NCBI RefSeq assembly: GCF_036492835.1
Contig: NZ_AP025314.1
Coordinates: 1,054,001 to 1,118,000, forward strand
Length of the DNA stretch: 64,000 nucleotides
Reading direction: 5' to 3'
DNA from: Fulvitalea axinellae
GTDB taxonomy: Bacteria > Bacteroidota > Bacteroidia > Cytophagales > Cyclobacteriaceae
The notes under the pieces are model-generated. The model had not been told where the DNA came from, ran no database searches, and saw nothing but the letters and a program-made list of their open reading frames with translations. Both the position numbers and the translations under genes were made by a program. Position 1 is the stretch's first letter. Every line of letters begins with the position of its first letter. Positions 1-7,942 of the stretch are shown here, one piece after another.

Positions 1-1669
1 TTAACGGATTTTCGAATTCCTTGAGGCATTTTTCATACTCGTCAATGCCCGAATGCGTTCCGTGCAATGCGTCGATTGCGGTAAACAGAGCGTTGCCGAA
101 AGCGATAAACCCGGGCATCCAGCCCATAGTGTAGTGTCGGTAAGGTAAAATCGCTTCCTGAGAATGCTCAAGCTGAACGGAATTGGGCACCAAGCCAGCC
201 AAAGCGTTTGCTGCTTCGGGGTATTCCAATAGAATTCGCTCCTTGTTCTCGCTCGCTCGTTTGGGCGAAAAAGCGGAGGGCGGAAACTGAACGCTGGCGG
301 GCCCTTCCGCGGGAATATTCCAGCCGGCGGTATCCGTATGTTTCCCCTCGGTGCTTGGAGCGATGTAAATATGTCTTGAAGAAAAATCAGGTTCCTGTTT
401 AGTGCTCAAAACCTGAGCGTGACGGCCAAGATGGTTGGTGCCTTCGCTAGCGGGTTCGATATTGGTGCCCGAGACAGAGTATTGCGGTTCTGTGAAAGAA
501 CGTGAGGCGTTGCGGTGATCTCTGCCGCTAGGGTCTACGGTTCCGAATATTTTCTGAATGAGGGCTGTTCCGGTTTTCGTAGCCAATAACCGAAGGAAAT
601 AATCCATAATTCTGAGCCTGAATCTCTCGTTTTTCGGATTTTCGGAAGAAATGGAGAGTCTTGAGCTTTCGGCAGGCTTATGCATCGAGGTTGTTATCGC
701 CTTCCAAAGTGTTTTTGTTTCCTCATGAATAGCGCTGCTCTCGGCGGAATCTGTTGCTGGGGCACAAGGCGACAGATTTTCGTTCAATGACATTTTTGTG
801 AGCCAAAGGTGTTCGCTGTCGGCGTGGTGCAACACATAGGCGAAGGCTTTTTGGATAGCGGATTCTCCGGTGTCATTCTCCGCGATGGGGTTCGCGGCCT
901 GCCAAGTGTAAATAAGCTTTTCGATTTCCGAGATTACCCTAAAGGCCGTCATCACTTGCGCCTCATAGTCTTGGCTGACTCTGGCCAGCATCAGTTTAGC
1001 CCTTCCCAGTTCTGCGTTCAACGATCCGATTTCGGTCAACAAGCGTCGTTGTTCGTCATAAATGTCTTCTCCGCCCGTAGCGGTGGTCTCGTCCAGTATC
1101 GGGCCCCTTTCTTCCAAAATATGCCGATGGTCCCTAACCTCAAGAGCTACGGAATCGGCGGTTACCTTAAGGTCCTTAAGGTGGCTGGAGCCTGATTGCA
1201 TTCCTTGCCTCATACCTACTAGTATGCTGGCGTTTTCCGTAATAGCCAGTTTGATTCGTCTGAATTTTTTCAGCTTGCGAATCATCGCTTGGCGAAGGGC
1301 CTTGTTTTCCGGACCTTTTTCCTCAAATGGGGCAACATCGAAAAGGGCGGAGAATGTTTCGGCGGAAAACGACGGAACAGTCGGGCTTTCTGCCGGAGCC
1401 GGTTGGTCAAGACTGATTTCGACCCAGCCCGGAGGCATCGTTTTCTTTTTGGCTGGGGTAGTTACGGCCGTGGCTCCTTGGTCCGTCTCTTCAGTTTCCA
1501 GTTCGTCTTCGCTTTCTTCGGCTTGCCACGGATCATAGCTTGTCCAGAATCGCTCTTCCAGGTTTGTGGAACAAACGGAAAGCACCGAAAGAAGCGGAGG
1601 AGAAAGGCTTGCTCCCTCGTCTTGTTTCTTTGGAATCGGTTTTGGTGATTGTTCGCCTGGCTTAAACAT
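1..1669 (-). CDS. Partial protein of unknown function, C-terminus beyond left edge
   Basis: An uninterrupted minus-strand frame runs from ATG at 1667-1669 to the window edge (about 556 codons, no stop). I do not recognise a family. There is no signal peptide. The first ~110 residues are acidic, Pro-rich and probably disordered; residues ~130-250 look helical and coiled-coil-like. Near the edge (about 46-118) a stretch reads P-G-F-I-A-F-G-N-A-L-F-T-A-I-D-A-L-H-G-T, which has the outline of the zinc-helix region of M91/NleD-like peptidases (P-x-F-I-A-L-x-H-E-L-x-H-A), but both His and the Glu are replaced. A dead or remodelled metallopeptidase-like domain is therefore possible but speculative. 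It lies 48 bp downstream of the XRE regulator on the same strand, so the two may be co-transcribed. Confidence 0.75.
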   Translation of the reverse strand, partial: MFKPGEQSPKPIPKKQDEGASLSPPLLSVLSVCSTNLEERFWTSYDPWQAEESEDELETEETDQGATAVTTPAKKKTMPPGWVEISLDQPAPAESPTVPSFSAETFSALFDVAPFEEKGPENKALRQAMIRKLKKFRRIKLAITENASILVGMRQGMQSGSSHLKDLKVTADSVALEVRDHRHILEERGPILDETTATGGEDIYDEQRRLLTEIGSLNAELGRAKLMLARVSQDYEAQVMTAFRVISEIEKLIYTWQAANPIAENDTGESAIQKAFAYVLHHADSEHLWLTKMSLNENLSPCAPATDSAESSAIHEETKTLWKAITTSMHKPAESSRLSISSENPKNERFRLRIMDYFLRLLATKTGTALIQKIFGTVDPSGRDHRNASRSFTEPQYSVSGTNIEPASEGTNHLGRHAQVLSTKQEPDFSSRHIYIAPSTEGKHTDTAGWNIPAEGPASVQFPPSAFSPKRASENKERILLEYPEAANALAGLVPNSVQLEHSQEAILPYRHYTMGWMPGFIAFGNALFTAIDALHGTHSGIDEYEKCLKEFENPL

Positions 1670-1717
1670 GCTTTCCGGATTATATGGAATACCCGGAATG
1701 ATGCTTTATGTTTTTGA

Positions 1718-2455
1718 TTAGCCTTCAGTAGCTTCCAGCTTTTCTATGCGTTTTTCCAGTGCGTTGAGCCGTTCTTCCATCCATAAGTTACGGTGTTGCG
1801 CTGGTTCGCGGGTGGCTTGGTACTTCGACAGTATCGCCCGGATTGTCCGAATTTCCAGAATATTTTCGTCGTTTGGGTCGATGGGAGCCGAATAAGGCGA
1901 GTCCGTTTTCAGCACGCCGTCCAAGAAACGCAGACATTCGATTCTTTGCGAAGACCTTATTAGGTACGCGTGCCCGTTTCGCAATTCGTTAACCTTGGCG
2001 GGAGTGGTGAATAAAGTGTCGCCGGGACGGATATCATGCAGTCCGCTGTCTTTGATCTCTATCGCCACCCCGTCGTTAAGGTGTAACGGGACGGTCACGA
2101 TAGGTCTGGCTTTTATAAATTGTCGAGAGTCTCCGGCTTGGGCATAGTCTTCCGTGTCGTTTTTCGTGACATAGGGCATATTGTTAGTCAAGCGCGGGCC
2201 AAGCGAAGCCTTCAGCGGGTCCACGATGTCGAAGTGGGCGAGTTCGTTGACCGTAATGTCGCGGGTAAGCAACGAGTCCACGCTTAAGCCGAAATGTTTG
2301 GAGATAAGAATGATGGTGTCGATTTTCGGTTCGGACCTTCCTTCCTCATAAGCGCCCACGCTTGGTCGGGCAAGGTTAAAAAGCTCGGCGAATTTCGCTT
2401 GGCTTAATTTTTTTATTGTCCTGATTTTCTTGATGTTTTTGCCTATTAGGGACAT
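1718..2455 (-). CDS. XRE-family transcriptional regulator with S24/LexA-like C-terminal domain
   Basis: The 245-residue protein starts with a Cro/C1-type helix-turn-helix (residues ~6-62, with the typical pattern G-x-x-I-K-x-I-R ... S-Q-x-x-F-A ... P-S-V-x-x-Y-E-x-G). Residues ~97-210 resemble the S24/LexA peptidase fold of phage-type repressors, including an R-P-G-D-T-L-F segment after a possible D-S-G serine. The expected catalytic lysine is not obvious, so self-cleavage is doubtful. The C-terminal ~25 residues (E-E-R-L-N-A-L-E-K-R-I-E-K-L-E) form a short coiled coil, probably for oligomerisation. Upstream DNA holds inverted repeats that could be its operator. Its role is probably autoregulation and control of the downstream partial gene; that is inference. 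Confidence 0.85.
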   Translation of the reverse strand: MSLIGKNIKKIRTIKKLSQAKFAELFNLARPSVGAYEEGRSEPKIDTIILISKHFGLSVDSLLTRDITVNELAHFDIVDPLKASLGPRLTNNMPYVTKNDTEDYAQAGDSRQFIKARPIVTVPLHLNDGVAIEIKDSGLHDIRPGDTLFTTPAKVNELRNGHAYLIRSSQRIECLRFLDGVLKTDSPYSAPIDPNDENILEIRTIRAILSKYQATREPAQHRNLWMEERLNALEKRIEKLEATEG

Positions 2456-2470
2456 GTGGTGCTTGTTTTT

Positions 2471-2529
2471 TGAGCAAGATAATGAATCATTGAAAAAAAT
2501 AATTCAAAAAACTTGCTCATTTTATGAGC
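2471..2529. promoter_or_regulatory. Candidate operator of the XRE regulator
   Basis: TGAGCAAG at 2471-2478 is mirrored by CTTGCTCA at 2512-2519, about 41 bp apart (close to four helical turns). The second site overlaps a perfect GCTCA-TTTTA-TGAGC palindrome at 2515-2529. The site lies just upstream of the regulator's start (2455), as expected for autoregulation by a C1-like repressor. Binding is inferred. Confidence 0.45.
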
Positions 2530-2681
2530 TATTCTGTAACTTTTGACCATCAAAGGCGTTAAGCATATTGTAGATCATCGCAAGTCGGTAAGAATTATGA
2601 GCAGAAAGATTAGCCTGAGCTCAGAAAAACACTTACTTTTATTGTGATAATACATTGCTGACTTAAAAGATTTTTCAATTC

Positions 2682-3083
2682 ATGGAAAGCTATTTCAACC
2701 AAGTTAAAGATTATTTGTTGGATCTTGATTACATCATCAAATACGAAAATAAAAATGACGGTGTATTCGTCGTGGATCACGAATCAAACGGCATCGCGGA
2801 TATGGTTATCGGATGTGCGGATCCAATCCTGATTGTCGAACAATTCATCTTCGAAATCGGAGAAAGTAACGAAGAGGTTTTCAGGCAACTGCTTCAGAAA
2901 AACAGGGATATTATCCACGGAGCCTTCGTTTTGGACGAAACGGGACGCCGGGTGATTTTCAGAGACACATTGCAACTGGAAAATCTTGATTTGAACGAAA
3001 TAGAGGCGACCCTGAATTCGTTGGGGCTTTTGCTCAGCGAGTATTCGGATCAGATACTGAAGTTCTCCAAGCAGGCCGTTTAA
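2682..3083 (+). CDS. DUF2170/YjfI-like (YbjN-fold) protein
   Basis: This is a 133-residue soluble, acidic protein with no signal peptide. Its layout (helix, beta strands, central I-V-E-Q-F-I-F strand, L-L-Q-K-N helix, V-I-F-R-D strand, L-x-x-I-E-A-T-L C-terminal helix) matches my recollection of E. coli YjfI (DUF2170), which has the same length and the same position in front of a PspA paralogue; YbjN/Tir-chaperone-like folds are the related alternative. It lies 54 bp before pspA. The likely role is a partner or chaperone-type subunit of the PspA stress system. The family call rests on remembered similarity and gene order rather than a search. Confidence 0.6.
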   Translation: MESYFNQVKDYLLDLDYIIKYENKNDGVFVVDHESNGIADMVIGCADPILIVEQFIFEIGESNEEVFRQLLQKNRDIIHGAFVLDETGRRVIFRDTLQLENLDLNEIEATLNSLGLLLSEYSDQILKFSKQAV

Positions 3084-3137
3084 AACGGATTGACACTAGG
3101 ACTGATTGATTAGAAAACAATAAAAAACAAAAATACT

Positions 3138-3857
3138 ATGAACATCTTCAAGAGACTTTTCAAGATAGGCGAAGCCAATGCCCATTCCGCAATCGACAGT
3201 TTGGAAGACCCGATAAAACTCACCGAGCAGGGAATCCGCGACATGAAGAAAGACCTTGACGCCAGCCTTCATTCGTTGGCCGAGGTTAAGGCTATGGCGA
3301 TCCGTTCGCGCAATGAGCACCAGAGTTACCTGAACAAAGTAAAAGACTACGAAAGCAAAGCCGTGGCTTTGTTGAACCGCGCTGAGCGGGGTGATATGAG
3401 CGTGGACGAGGCTGATCGTTTGGCTTCTCAGGCTTTGGTCAAGAAGAAAGAGAACGAAGAGCACGCCCAGCGTTCGCAAGCCGACCGCGAGCGTTTTGAC
3501 AAGTCGGTAGCCCAGCTTGAGGCGAATGTGCGCGAGTTGCGTCACAACATCAGCAAGTGGGAAAACGAGCTTAAGACTCTCCGCGCTCGTGTGAAAGTGA
3601 GTACTGCCACCAAAAAACTCAACAAGCAATTGGCACAGATCGATTCATCTAGCACAGTGGCGATGTTGGAGCGTATGAAAGACAAGGCGGCCCAAGAGGA
3701 AGCTTTGGCGGAGTCTTACGGAGAAATTGCCAACGAGAGCAAGTCCGTTGACGACGAGATTGACAAGGCGCTCAAGGACTCGCCGGCCAGCCAGGCTTCT
3801 GACGATTTGGCGGCTTTGAAAGCCCGTCTGAACCGTAATAAAGGGACTGACCTCTAA
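3138..3857 (+). CDS. pspA: PspA/IM30 family membrane-stress protein
   Basis: At 239 residues this is the normal size for PspA/IM30. It begins with the amphipathic segment M-N-I-F-K-R-L-F-K-I that binds stressed membrane, followed by A-I-D-S-L-E-D-P-I-K-L-T-E-Q-G-I-R-D, the conserved helix-1 region of the family. The rest is long alpha-helical coiled coil rich in Lys, Glu and Ala. PspA homologues assemble into ESCRT-III-like rods on the inner leaflet of the cytoplasmic membrane. No pspBC or pspF is present; the partners here are DUF2170-like, DUF4178, DUF350 and a SpeE-like enzyme, so this is the YjfJ-type rather than the classical PspA arrangement. A hairpin follows the gene at 3944-3967. Confidence 0.93.
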   Translation: MNIFKRLFKIGEANAHSAIDSLEDPIKLTEQGIRDMKKDLDASLHSLAEVKAMAIRSRNEHQSYLNKVKDYESKAVALLNRAERGDMSVDEADRLASQALVKKKENEEHAQRSQADRERFDKSVAQLEANVRELRHNISKWENELKTLRARVKVSTATKKLNKQLAQIDSSSTVAMLERMKDKAAQEEALAESYGEIANESKSVDDEIDKALKDSPASQASDDLAALKARLNRNKGTDL

Positions 3858-3943
3858 CAAACTGAAACTCATAGTTCAGTATAAAAATAGCGCCCTAGGC
3901 GGCGCGGCTTGTTTGACTAAATAGACAAGTGTTTTGTGTGTTG

Positions 3944-3972
3944 GCTTCGGACTTTCGGGTCCGAAGCTATTT
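3944..3972 (+). terminator. Hairpin after pspA, possible terminator or attenuator
   Basis: GCTTCGGA (3944-3951) pairs with TCCGAAGC (3960-3967), followed by TATTTT. The T tract is weak, so partial read-through to the DUF4178 gene is likely. A second GC hairpin (AGCGCC...GGCGC) lies near 3889-3905. Confidence 0.45.
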
Positions 3973-4041
3973 TCGTGAATAAGCGTGGTTGTTTTCCGGC
4001 GTATTTAAGCTGGCGACGCGACGTCCAAAACTTATCGGAAT

Positions 4042-4593
4042 ATGGGTCTGTTTGATTTCTTTAAGAAAAAAGAGGAAGAGCCGTCTTATGATCCCACCAA
4101 TCTGAAATTGATCGATTTGCGGGAAGGTTTCATCCTTGATTACGATATGCAGTCTTGGGAAGTGGTCAAGGCGTTTGAATACGATTGGGGAAATGATTAT
4201 TTCACTTTGGAGCTTCGTCTGGACAACGGAACGGACAGCCTGCACTTGGCCGTAGACGATAACGACGGCATGGAACTGACTTTGACCAAAGATGTGAAAG
4301 TCCGCCACCTTGACGAAGACTTGCCCGAATATATAGTCGAGCACGAGACGGCGCCCAAGAAGCTGGTTTACGAAGGGACAGTTTATTATCTTGACGAGGA
4401 AAGCGCCGGGTATTGCAAAGAGATTACGGCTCCTGACAACGCTTGGCAGGAATTGATTAACTGGGATTATTACGATAAGACGGAGAAAAAGCACCTGTCC
4501 GTTACGCAGTGGGGAGACCGGGAGTTTGAATGCGCCGTAGGTCGGGTGGCCAAGGAGTTCGAATTTTCGAATATCATACCCGGAAAGGGTTAA
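4042..4593 (+). CDS. DUF4178 domain-containing protein
   Basis: This is a 183-residue cytoplasmic protein. It starts with a short membrane-binding-like N-terminus (M-G-L-F-D-F-F-K-K-K) and continues as an acidic, beta-rich domain of the DUF4178 type (motifs L-I-D-L-R-E-G-F-I-L-D-Y-D, S-W-E-V-V, W-G-N-D-Y-F, and a C-terminal V-T-Q-W-G-D-R-E-F-E). DUF4178 genes recur next to PspA, DUF350 and spermidine-synthase homologues, and this one occupies the position of yjfK in E. coli. The biochemical function is unknown. It is 184 bp after pspA, the largest gap in the cluster, and 35 bp before the lipoprotein gene. Confidence 0.8.
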   Translation: MGLFDFFKKKEEEPSYDPTNLKLIDLREGFILDYDMQSWEVVKAFEYDWGNDYFTLELRLDNGTDSLHLAVDDNDGMELTLTKDVKVRHLDEDLPEYIVEHETAPKKLVYEGTVYYLDEESAGYCKEITAPDNAWQELINWDYYDKTEKKHLSVTQWGDREFECAVGRVAKEFEFSNIIPGKG

Positions 4594-4628
4594 GCCGTCG
4601 CCTGATTTTTTGTGAAAATATATTGAAG

Positions 4629-5450
4629 ATGAAGCATAGAAAATTTGCGTGGGTTTTGGTGTTGCCACTTATGTTTTTTGCCTCTTGCGGAGGTGGTGAG
4701 CGGTATTCCAAAACTGCGCTTGACAAACTGATCCAGAAACTCAGCAACGTCGAAACCTACTCTATCATTTTGTATGATATGGACGTGGAAGGGACTTTCA
4801 GCAATACGTACAAGCATCGTTACCAAGTGTTGAAAAACGTGGGCGATACGGTGGAACAGGAGCTTATGCCTTGGGAAAAGGTCAGTGAGCGGACGTTCTT
4901 GCGTTATCGTGACGATATGGGCATGACCATCGTTTCAAAGTCGGACGGAAAGCTGAAGAAGGAAGTGAGCCCGGCGGGTTACGCCAATTATGTGGGCAAT
5001 AAGCAGTACGGACATTGGGTCCAAGGCAGTGGCGGAAGCTTTTGGGAATTTTACGGCAAGTACGCTTTTATGTCGAGTATGTTTGACTTGGCCACTTATC
5101 CGATCCGCAGATCTTATTGGAACGATTACCGCACGAATTATTACGGAAGAAACAGAGCCTATTATGGCCCGACCGTAGGCGGGAGAAGCTATTACGGAAC
5201 TTCGAGTAATTATAATAGAAAGAAAAGCTTCAACTCGACATGGAGTAAAAAGACCAACGGTTTCAAAGACCGTGTGAGTAGCCGAACTTCAAGGTCCGGA
5301 TCCTCGGGTTCTAGGTTCAGTAAGTCTACGGGGTCCTCAAGAAGCAGTTCGGGCAGTCGTTTCGGAAGTTCCTCCAGTAGCAGATCAAGATCTAGCTCAC
5401 GATACAGCGGATCGTCTTCGCGTTCCAGAGGCGGAGGTTTTGGTAAATAA
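4629..5450 (+). CDS. Lipoprotein with Ser/Arg/Gly-rich tail (DUF1190-like position)
   Basis: I chose the ATG at 4629 because it gives a clean lipoprotein signal (M-K-H-R-K-F then a hydrophobic core ending F-F-A-S-C). The mature protein has ~150 residues with Tyr-rich segments (N-Y-Y-G-R, S-Y-Y-G) and then a ~90-residue low-complexity Ser/Arg/Gly tail ending R-G-G-G-F-G-K. E. coli YjfM/YgiB (DUF1190) lipoproteins also end in a Ser-rich tail with a GGFG motif, and yjfM lies in the equivalent operon, so this may be the functional counterpart. That is inference from composition and context. The extension upstream to 4530 in the same frame overlaps DUF4178 and lacks a signal sequence, so I rejected it. 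Confidence 0.75.
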   Translation: MKHRKFAWVLVLPLMFFASCGGGERYSKTALDKLIQKLSNVETYSIILYDMDVEGTFSNTYKHRYQVLKNVGDTVEQELMPWEKVSERTFLRYRDDMGMTIVSKSDGKLKKEVSPAGYANYVGNKQYGHWVQGSGGSFWEFYGKYAFMSSMFDLATYPIRRSYWNDYRTNYYGRNRAYYGPTVGGRSYYGTSSNYNRKKSFNSTWSKKTNGFKDRVSSRTSRSGSSGSRFSKSTGSSRSSSGSRFGSSSSSRSRSSSRYSGSSSRSRGGGFGK

Positions 5451-5493
5451 TGCTTCGGAATCAATTTCTCATAAATAATATTTTTCCTTGATC

Positions 5494-6351
5494 ATGGGTT
5501 TTACAGATCTTTTGAATGGCGTGTTCGGGACGTTAGTGTATACTCTAGCGGGAATAGCGCTTATCGTAATCGGAAAGTTGGCTTATCAGGTTTTTAATCC
5601 GGGCGTGAATGTCAAGGACGAACTGGTGGAGAAAGACAACTTGGCTTTTGCCGTGGCGCATATGGGTTACTTTGTCGGTTTGCTGATTTCGATCGGAAGC
5701 GTATTGACAGGTCCTTCGGACGGTTTGCTGATCGACATTATCAACATCGGCATATATGGCTTGCTTTCGATATTGTTGCTGAACTTGGCGATCATTATCA
5801 ACGACAAACTGATTTTACGCAAGTTCGATATCAAGAAAGAGATTATCACGGACCGCAACGTAGGTTCCGGTGCCGCTGAGGCCGGCGCCGCTATCGCTAC
5901 CGGTTTAGTAATCTGCGGATCGCTTTACGGCGAGGGTACCATTTGGACCGCTTTGGTTTTCTGGGTCGTTGGTCAAGCAGTATTGATAGCGACCAGTTTC
6001 TTGTATAACGCTATGTTGCCGTACGATATCCATGATCATATTGAAAAAGATAACGTGGCCGTAGGCGTGGGTTTTGCCGGAGCGTTGATCGCTTTGGGTA
6101 ACCTGATCCGCAACGGTTTGGTGTCTGATTTCACTGATTGGAGCGAAAGCGCCATATACCTTGGCTTTGACGTGGTGGTTGGTTTGCTGATGTTGCCGAT
6201 AGCGCGTTGGGGTACGGACAAGATTCTTTTGCCTGGCCGTCGTCTGACTGACGAGATTGTTAACCAAGACAAGCCGAACGTGGGCGCCGCTATTTTGGAG
6301 GCCTTTTCGTATATCGGTGGTTCGGTATTGATCTGTTGGGCACTGGCCTAA
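5494..6351 (+). CDS. DUF350 family integral membrane protein, internally duplicated
   Basis: This is a 285-residue protein with about eight hydrophobic segments. Two DUF350 modules are visible in tandem: V-E-K-D-N-L-A (residues ~47-53) corresponds to I-E-K-D-N-V-A in the second half, and D-R-N-V-G-S-G-A-A-E-A corresponds to D-K-P-N-V-G-A-A-I-L-E-A near the C-terminus. Single-module DUF350 proteins such as E. coli YjfL are about half this length. The ATG at 5494 is preferred to the upstream TTG at 5488. It lies between the lipoprotein and the SpeE-like gene and probably forms the inner-membrane platform of the PspA-associated system. Confidence 0.85.
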   Translation: MGFTDLLNGVFGTLVYTLAGIALIVIGKLAYQVFNPGVNVKDELVEKDNLAFAVAHMGYFVGLLISIGSVLTGPSDGLLIDIINIGIYGLLSILLLNLAIIINDKLILRKFDIKKEIITDRNVGSGAAEAGAAIATGLVICGSLYGEGTIWTALVFWVVGQAVLIATSFLYNAMLPYDIHDHIEKDNVAVGVGFAGALIALGNLIRNGLVSDFTDWSESAIYLGFDVVVGLLMLPIARWGTDKILLPGRRLTDEIVNQDKPNVGAAILEAFSYIGGSVLICWALA

Positions 6352-6363
6352 TAATAAGTGATC

Positions 6364-6381
6364 GGGCCTGTGTGTAGGCCC
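6364..6381 (+). other. Intercistronic hairpin between DUF350 and SpeE-like genes
   Basis: GGGCCT (6364-6369) pairs with AGGCCC (6376-6381), extended by flanking TGATC/GATCA. It has no T tract, so it is more likely an mRNA stability or processing element than a terminator. Confidence 0.35.
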
Positions 6382-6398
6382 TTGAGTGATCAGCAGGG

Positions 6399-7937
6399 AT
6401 GAGATTAAGGTCAAATATTCTGAAACTCTGTCTTTTGGCGACAGGGCTGGCGGGTGTCGTAGCGGAGTATACGCTATCGACACTCGCTACTTATTTTCTG
6501 GGCGATTCGGTTTTCCAGTTCACGATGATCGTCTCGATCATGCTTTTTTCGATGGGCTTGGGCAGTCGTGTCAGCCGTTTTGTCAAGGGCGATTTGCTCT
6601 GGGCGTTTGTCTATATCGAGTTGGGGCTTTCCCTGACTTGCTCTTTCGTTTCCATTCTTACGTATATGTCGGCGGCGTACTCCGGTTATGCCGGCTGGGT
6701 TATCTATTCGCTGAGCGTTTTGGTGGGCGGGCTTGTAGGGATGGAAATCCCGATCGTAATACGCCTGAACGACCGCTTTGAGGAATTGAAAGTAAACGTC
6801 TCGGCGGTCATGGAGAAGGACTATTACGGTAGCCTTTTGGGCGGAGTTTTTTTCGCTTTTGTCGGTTTGCCACATTTGGGACTTACCTACACGCCTTTTA
6901 TTTTGGGAAGCGTAAACCTCTTGGTGGCGATGACACTGTTGTGGTCTCTTTGGGAAAAAATAGAGAAGGAGGGACGTCTTCGGTTAGGTTCGGCGTCATT
7001 GGGTGTTGCGACTCTGATTATTTTTGGTGCTTTTAACGCAAAAACGATTACGAATCATGGCGAGGAACGGCGCTATAAGGACCATGTGGTTTTTTCGGAA
7101 CAAACGCCTTATCAGCGAATCGTAATGACGGAGTCGAAAGACGGTTTTTGGCTTTTCATCAACGGAAATCAACAGCTGAGCTCACTGGATGAGGAACGCT
7201 ATCACGAACCTCTGGTACATCCGGCCTTGACATTGGTCGGTAATCCGTCCGAGGTATTGGTGTTTGGTGGAGGCGACGGTTGCGCTGTCCGCGAAATCCT
7301 GAAATACCCTTCGGTAAAAGAAGTGACTGTGGTGGATCTGGATCCCGCCATGACGGATCTGGCGAAGGAACACCCGTTGCTTTCAAACCTGAACGGTGGC
7401 GCTTTGGAAGACCCGAGGGTGAAGGTGAAAAACGTTGACGGTTTTACTTTTTTGGAAAAGGACAAAGGCTATTACGATGCGGTGATTATTGACCTTCCCG
7501 ATCCTAAGACCGTGGAATTGGGGCGCTTGTACAGCTATGAGTTTTACCGGATGTGCGCAAACCGGATGCGTCCGCACGGTGTGGTGATTACGCAGGCTGG
7601 AAGCCCGTATTACGCAACGGAGGCGTTTGATTGTATTAACAAAACAATGACAGAGGCCGGATTTTCCACGGCCAAATTACATAATCAGGTTTTGACTTTG
7701 GGAGAGTGGGGTTGGGTTTTGGGAACCAAAAAAGGTTCGGAAAAGGAATTGCTGTTGCGACTGCGAAAACTTGATTTTTCAAACGTGAAAACGCAGTGGA
7801 TCAATGGTGAGGCCATGACGCTGATGACCAGCTTTGGGAAAGATATTTTCCGGCAGGAGAAAGAAGTGGGCGTTAACCGAATTCACGATCCGATTTTGTA
7901 TCGTTATTACGCAAACGGACGTTGGGACATGTATTGA
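6399..7937 (+). CDS. Membrane-fused spermidine-synthase-like aminopropyltransferase
   Basis: The 512-residue protein has ~210 N-terminal residues with about seven membrane spans (E-M-E-I-P-type loop G-M-E-I-P-I-V-I), then a soluble SpeE/methyltransferase-fold domain. The domain carries the decarboxylated-SAM site G-G-G-D-G-x-x-V-R-E, the acidic strand V-V-D-L-D-P, the D-L-P-D-P loop that replaces the usual D-x-T-D-P, and a C-terminal E-W-G-W-V-L-G. Membrane-fused SpeE proteins of this type often accompany DUF350 and DUF4178. The reaction is probably aminopropyl (or related) transfer to a membrane-proximal acceptor. In E. coli the corresponding slot is filled by YjfC, a glutathionylspermidine-synthase-like enzyme, so polyamine chemistry is a shared theme. 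Confidence 0.85.
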   Translation: MRLRSNILKLCLLATGLAGVVAEYTLSTLATYFLGDSVFQFTMIVSIMLFSMGLGSRVSRFVKGDLLWAFVYIELGLSLTCSFVSILTYMSAAYSGYAGWVIYSLSVLVGGLVGMEIPIVIRLNDRFEELKVNVSAVMEKDYYGSLLGGVFFAFVGLPHLGLTYTPFILGSVNLLVAMTLLWSLWEKIEKEGRLRLGSASLGVATLIIFGAFNAKTITNHGEERRYKDHVVFSEQTPYQRIVMTESKDGFWLFINGNQQLSSLDEERYHEPLVHPALTLVGNPSEVLVFGGGDGCAVREILKYPSVKEVTVVDLDPAMTDLAKEHPLLSNLNGGALEDPRVKVKNVDGFTFLEKDKGYYDAVIIDLPDPKTVELGRLYSYEFYRMCANRMRPHGVVITQAGSPYYATEAFDCINKTMTEAGFSTAKLHNQVLTLGEWGWVLGTKKGSEKELLLRLRKLDFSNVKTQWINGEAMTLMTSFGKDIFRQEKEVGVNRIHDPILYRYYANGRWDMY

Positions 7938-7942
7938 CCGGT

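Noticed and set aside
208..1648. Several plus-strand frames across 208-1648
   Set aside because: They oppose a single uninterrupted minus-strand frame that is better in composition and length.
3096..3629. 177-codon minus-strand frame opposite pspA
   Set aside because: Shadow of the clear PspA reading frame.
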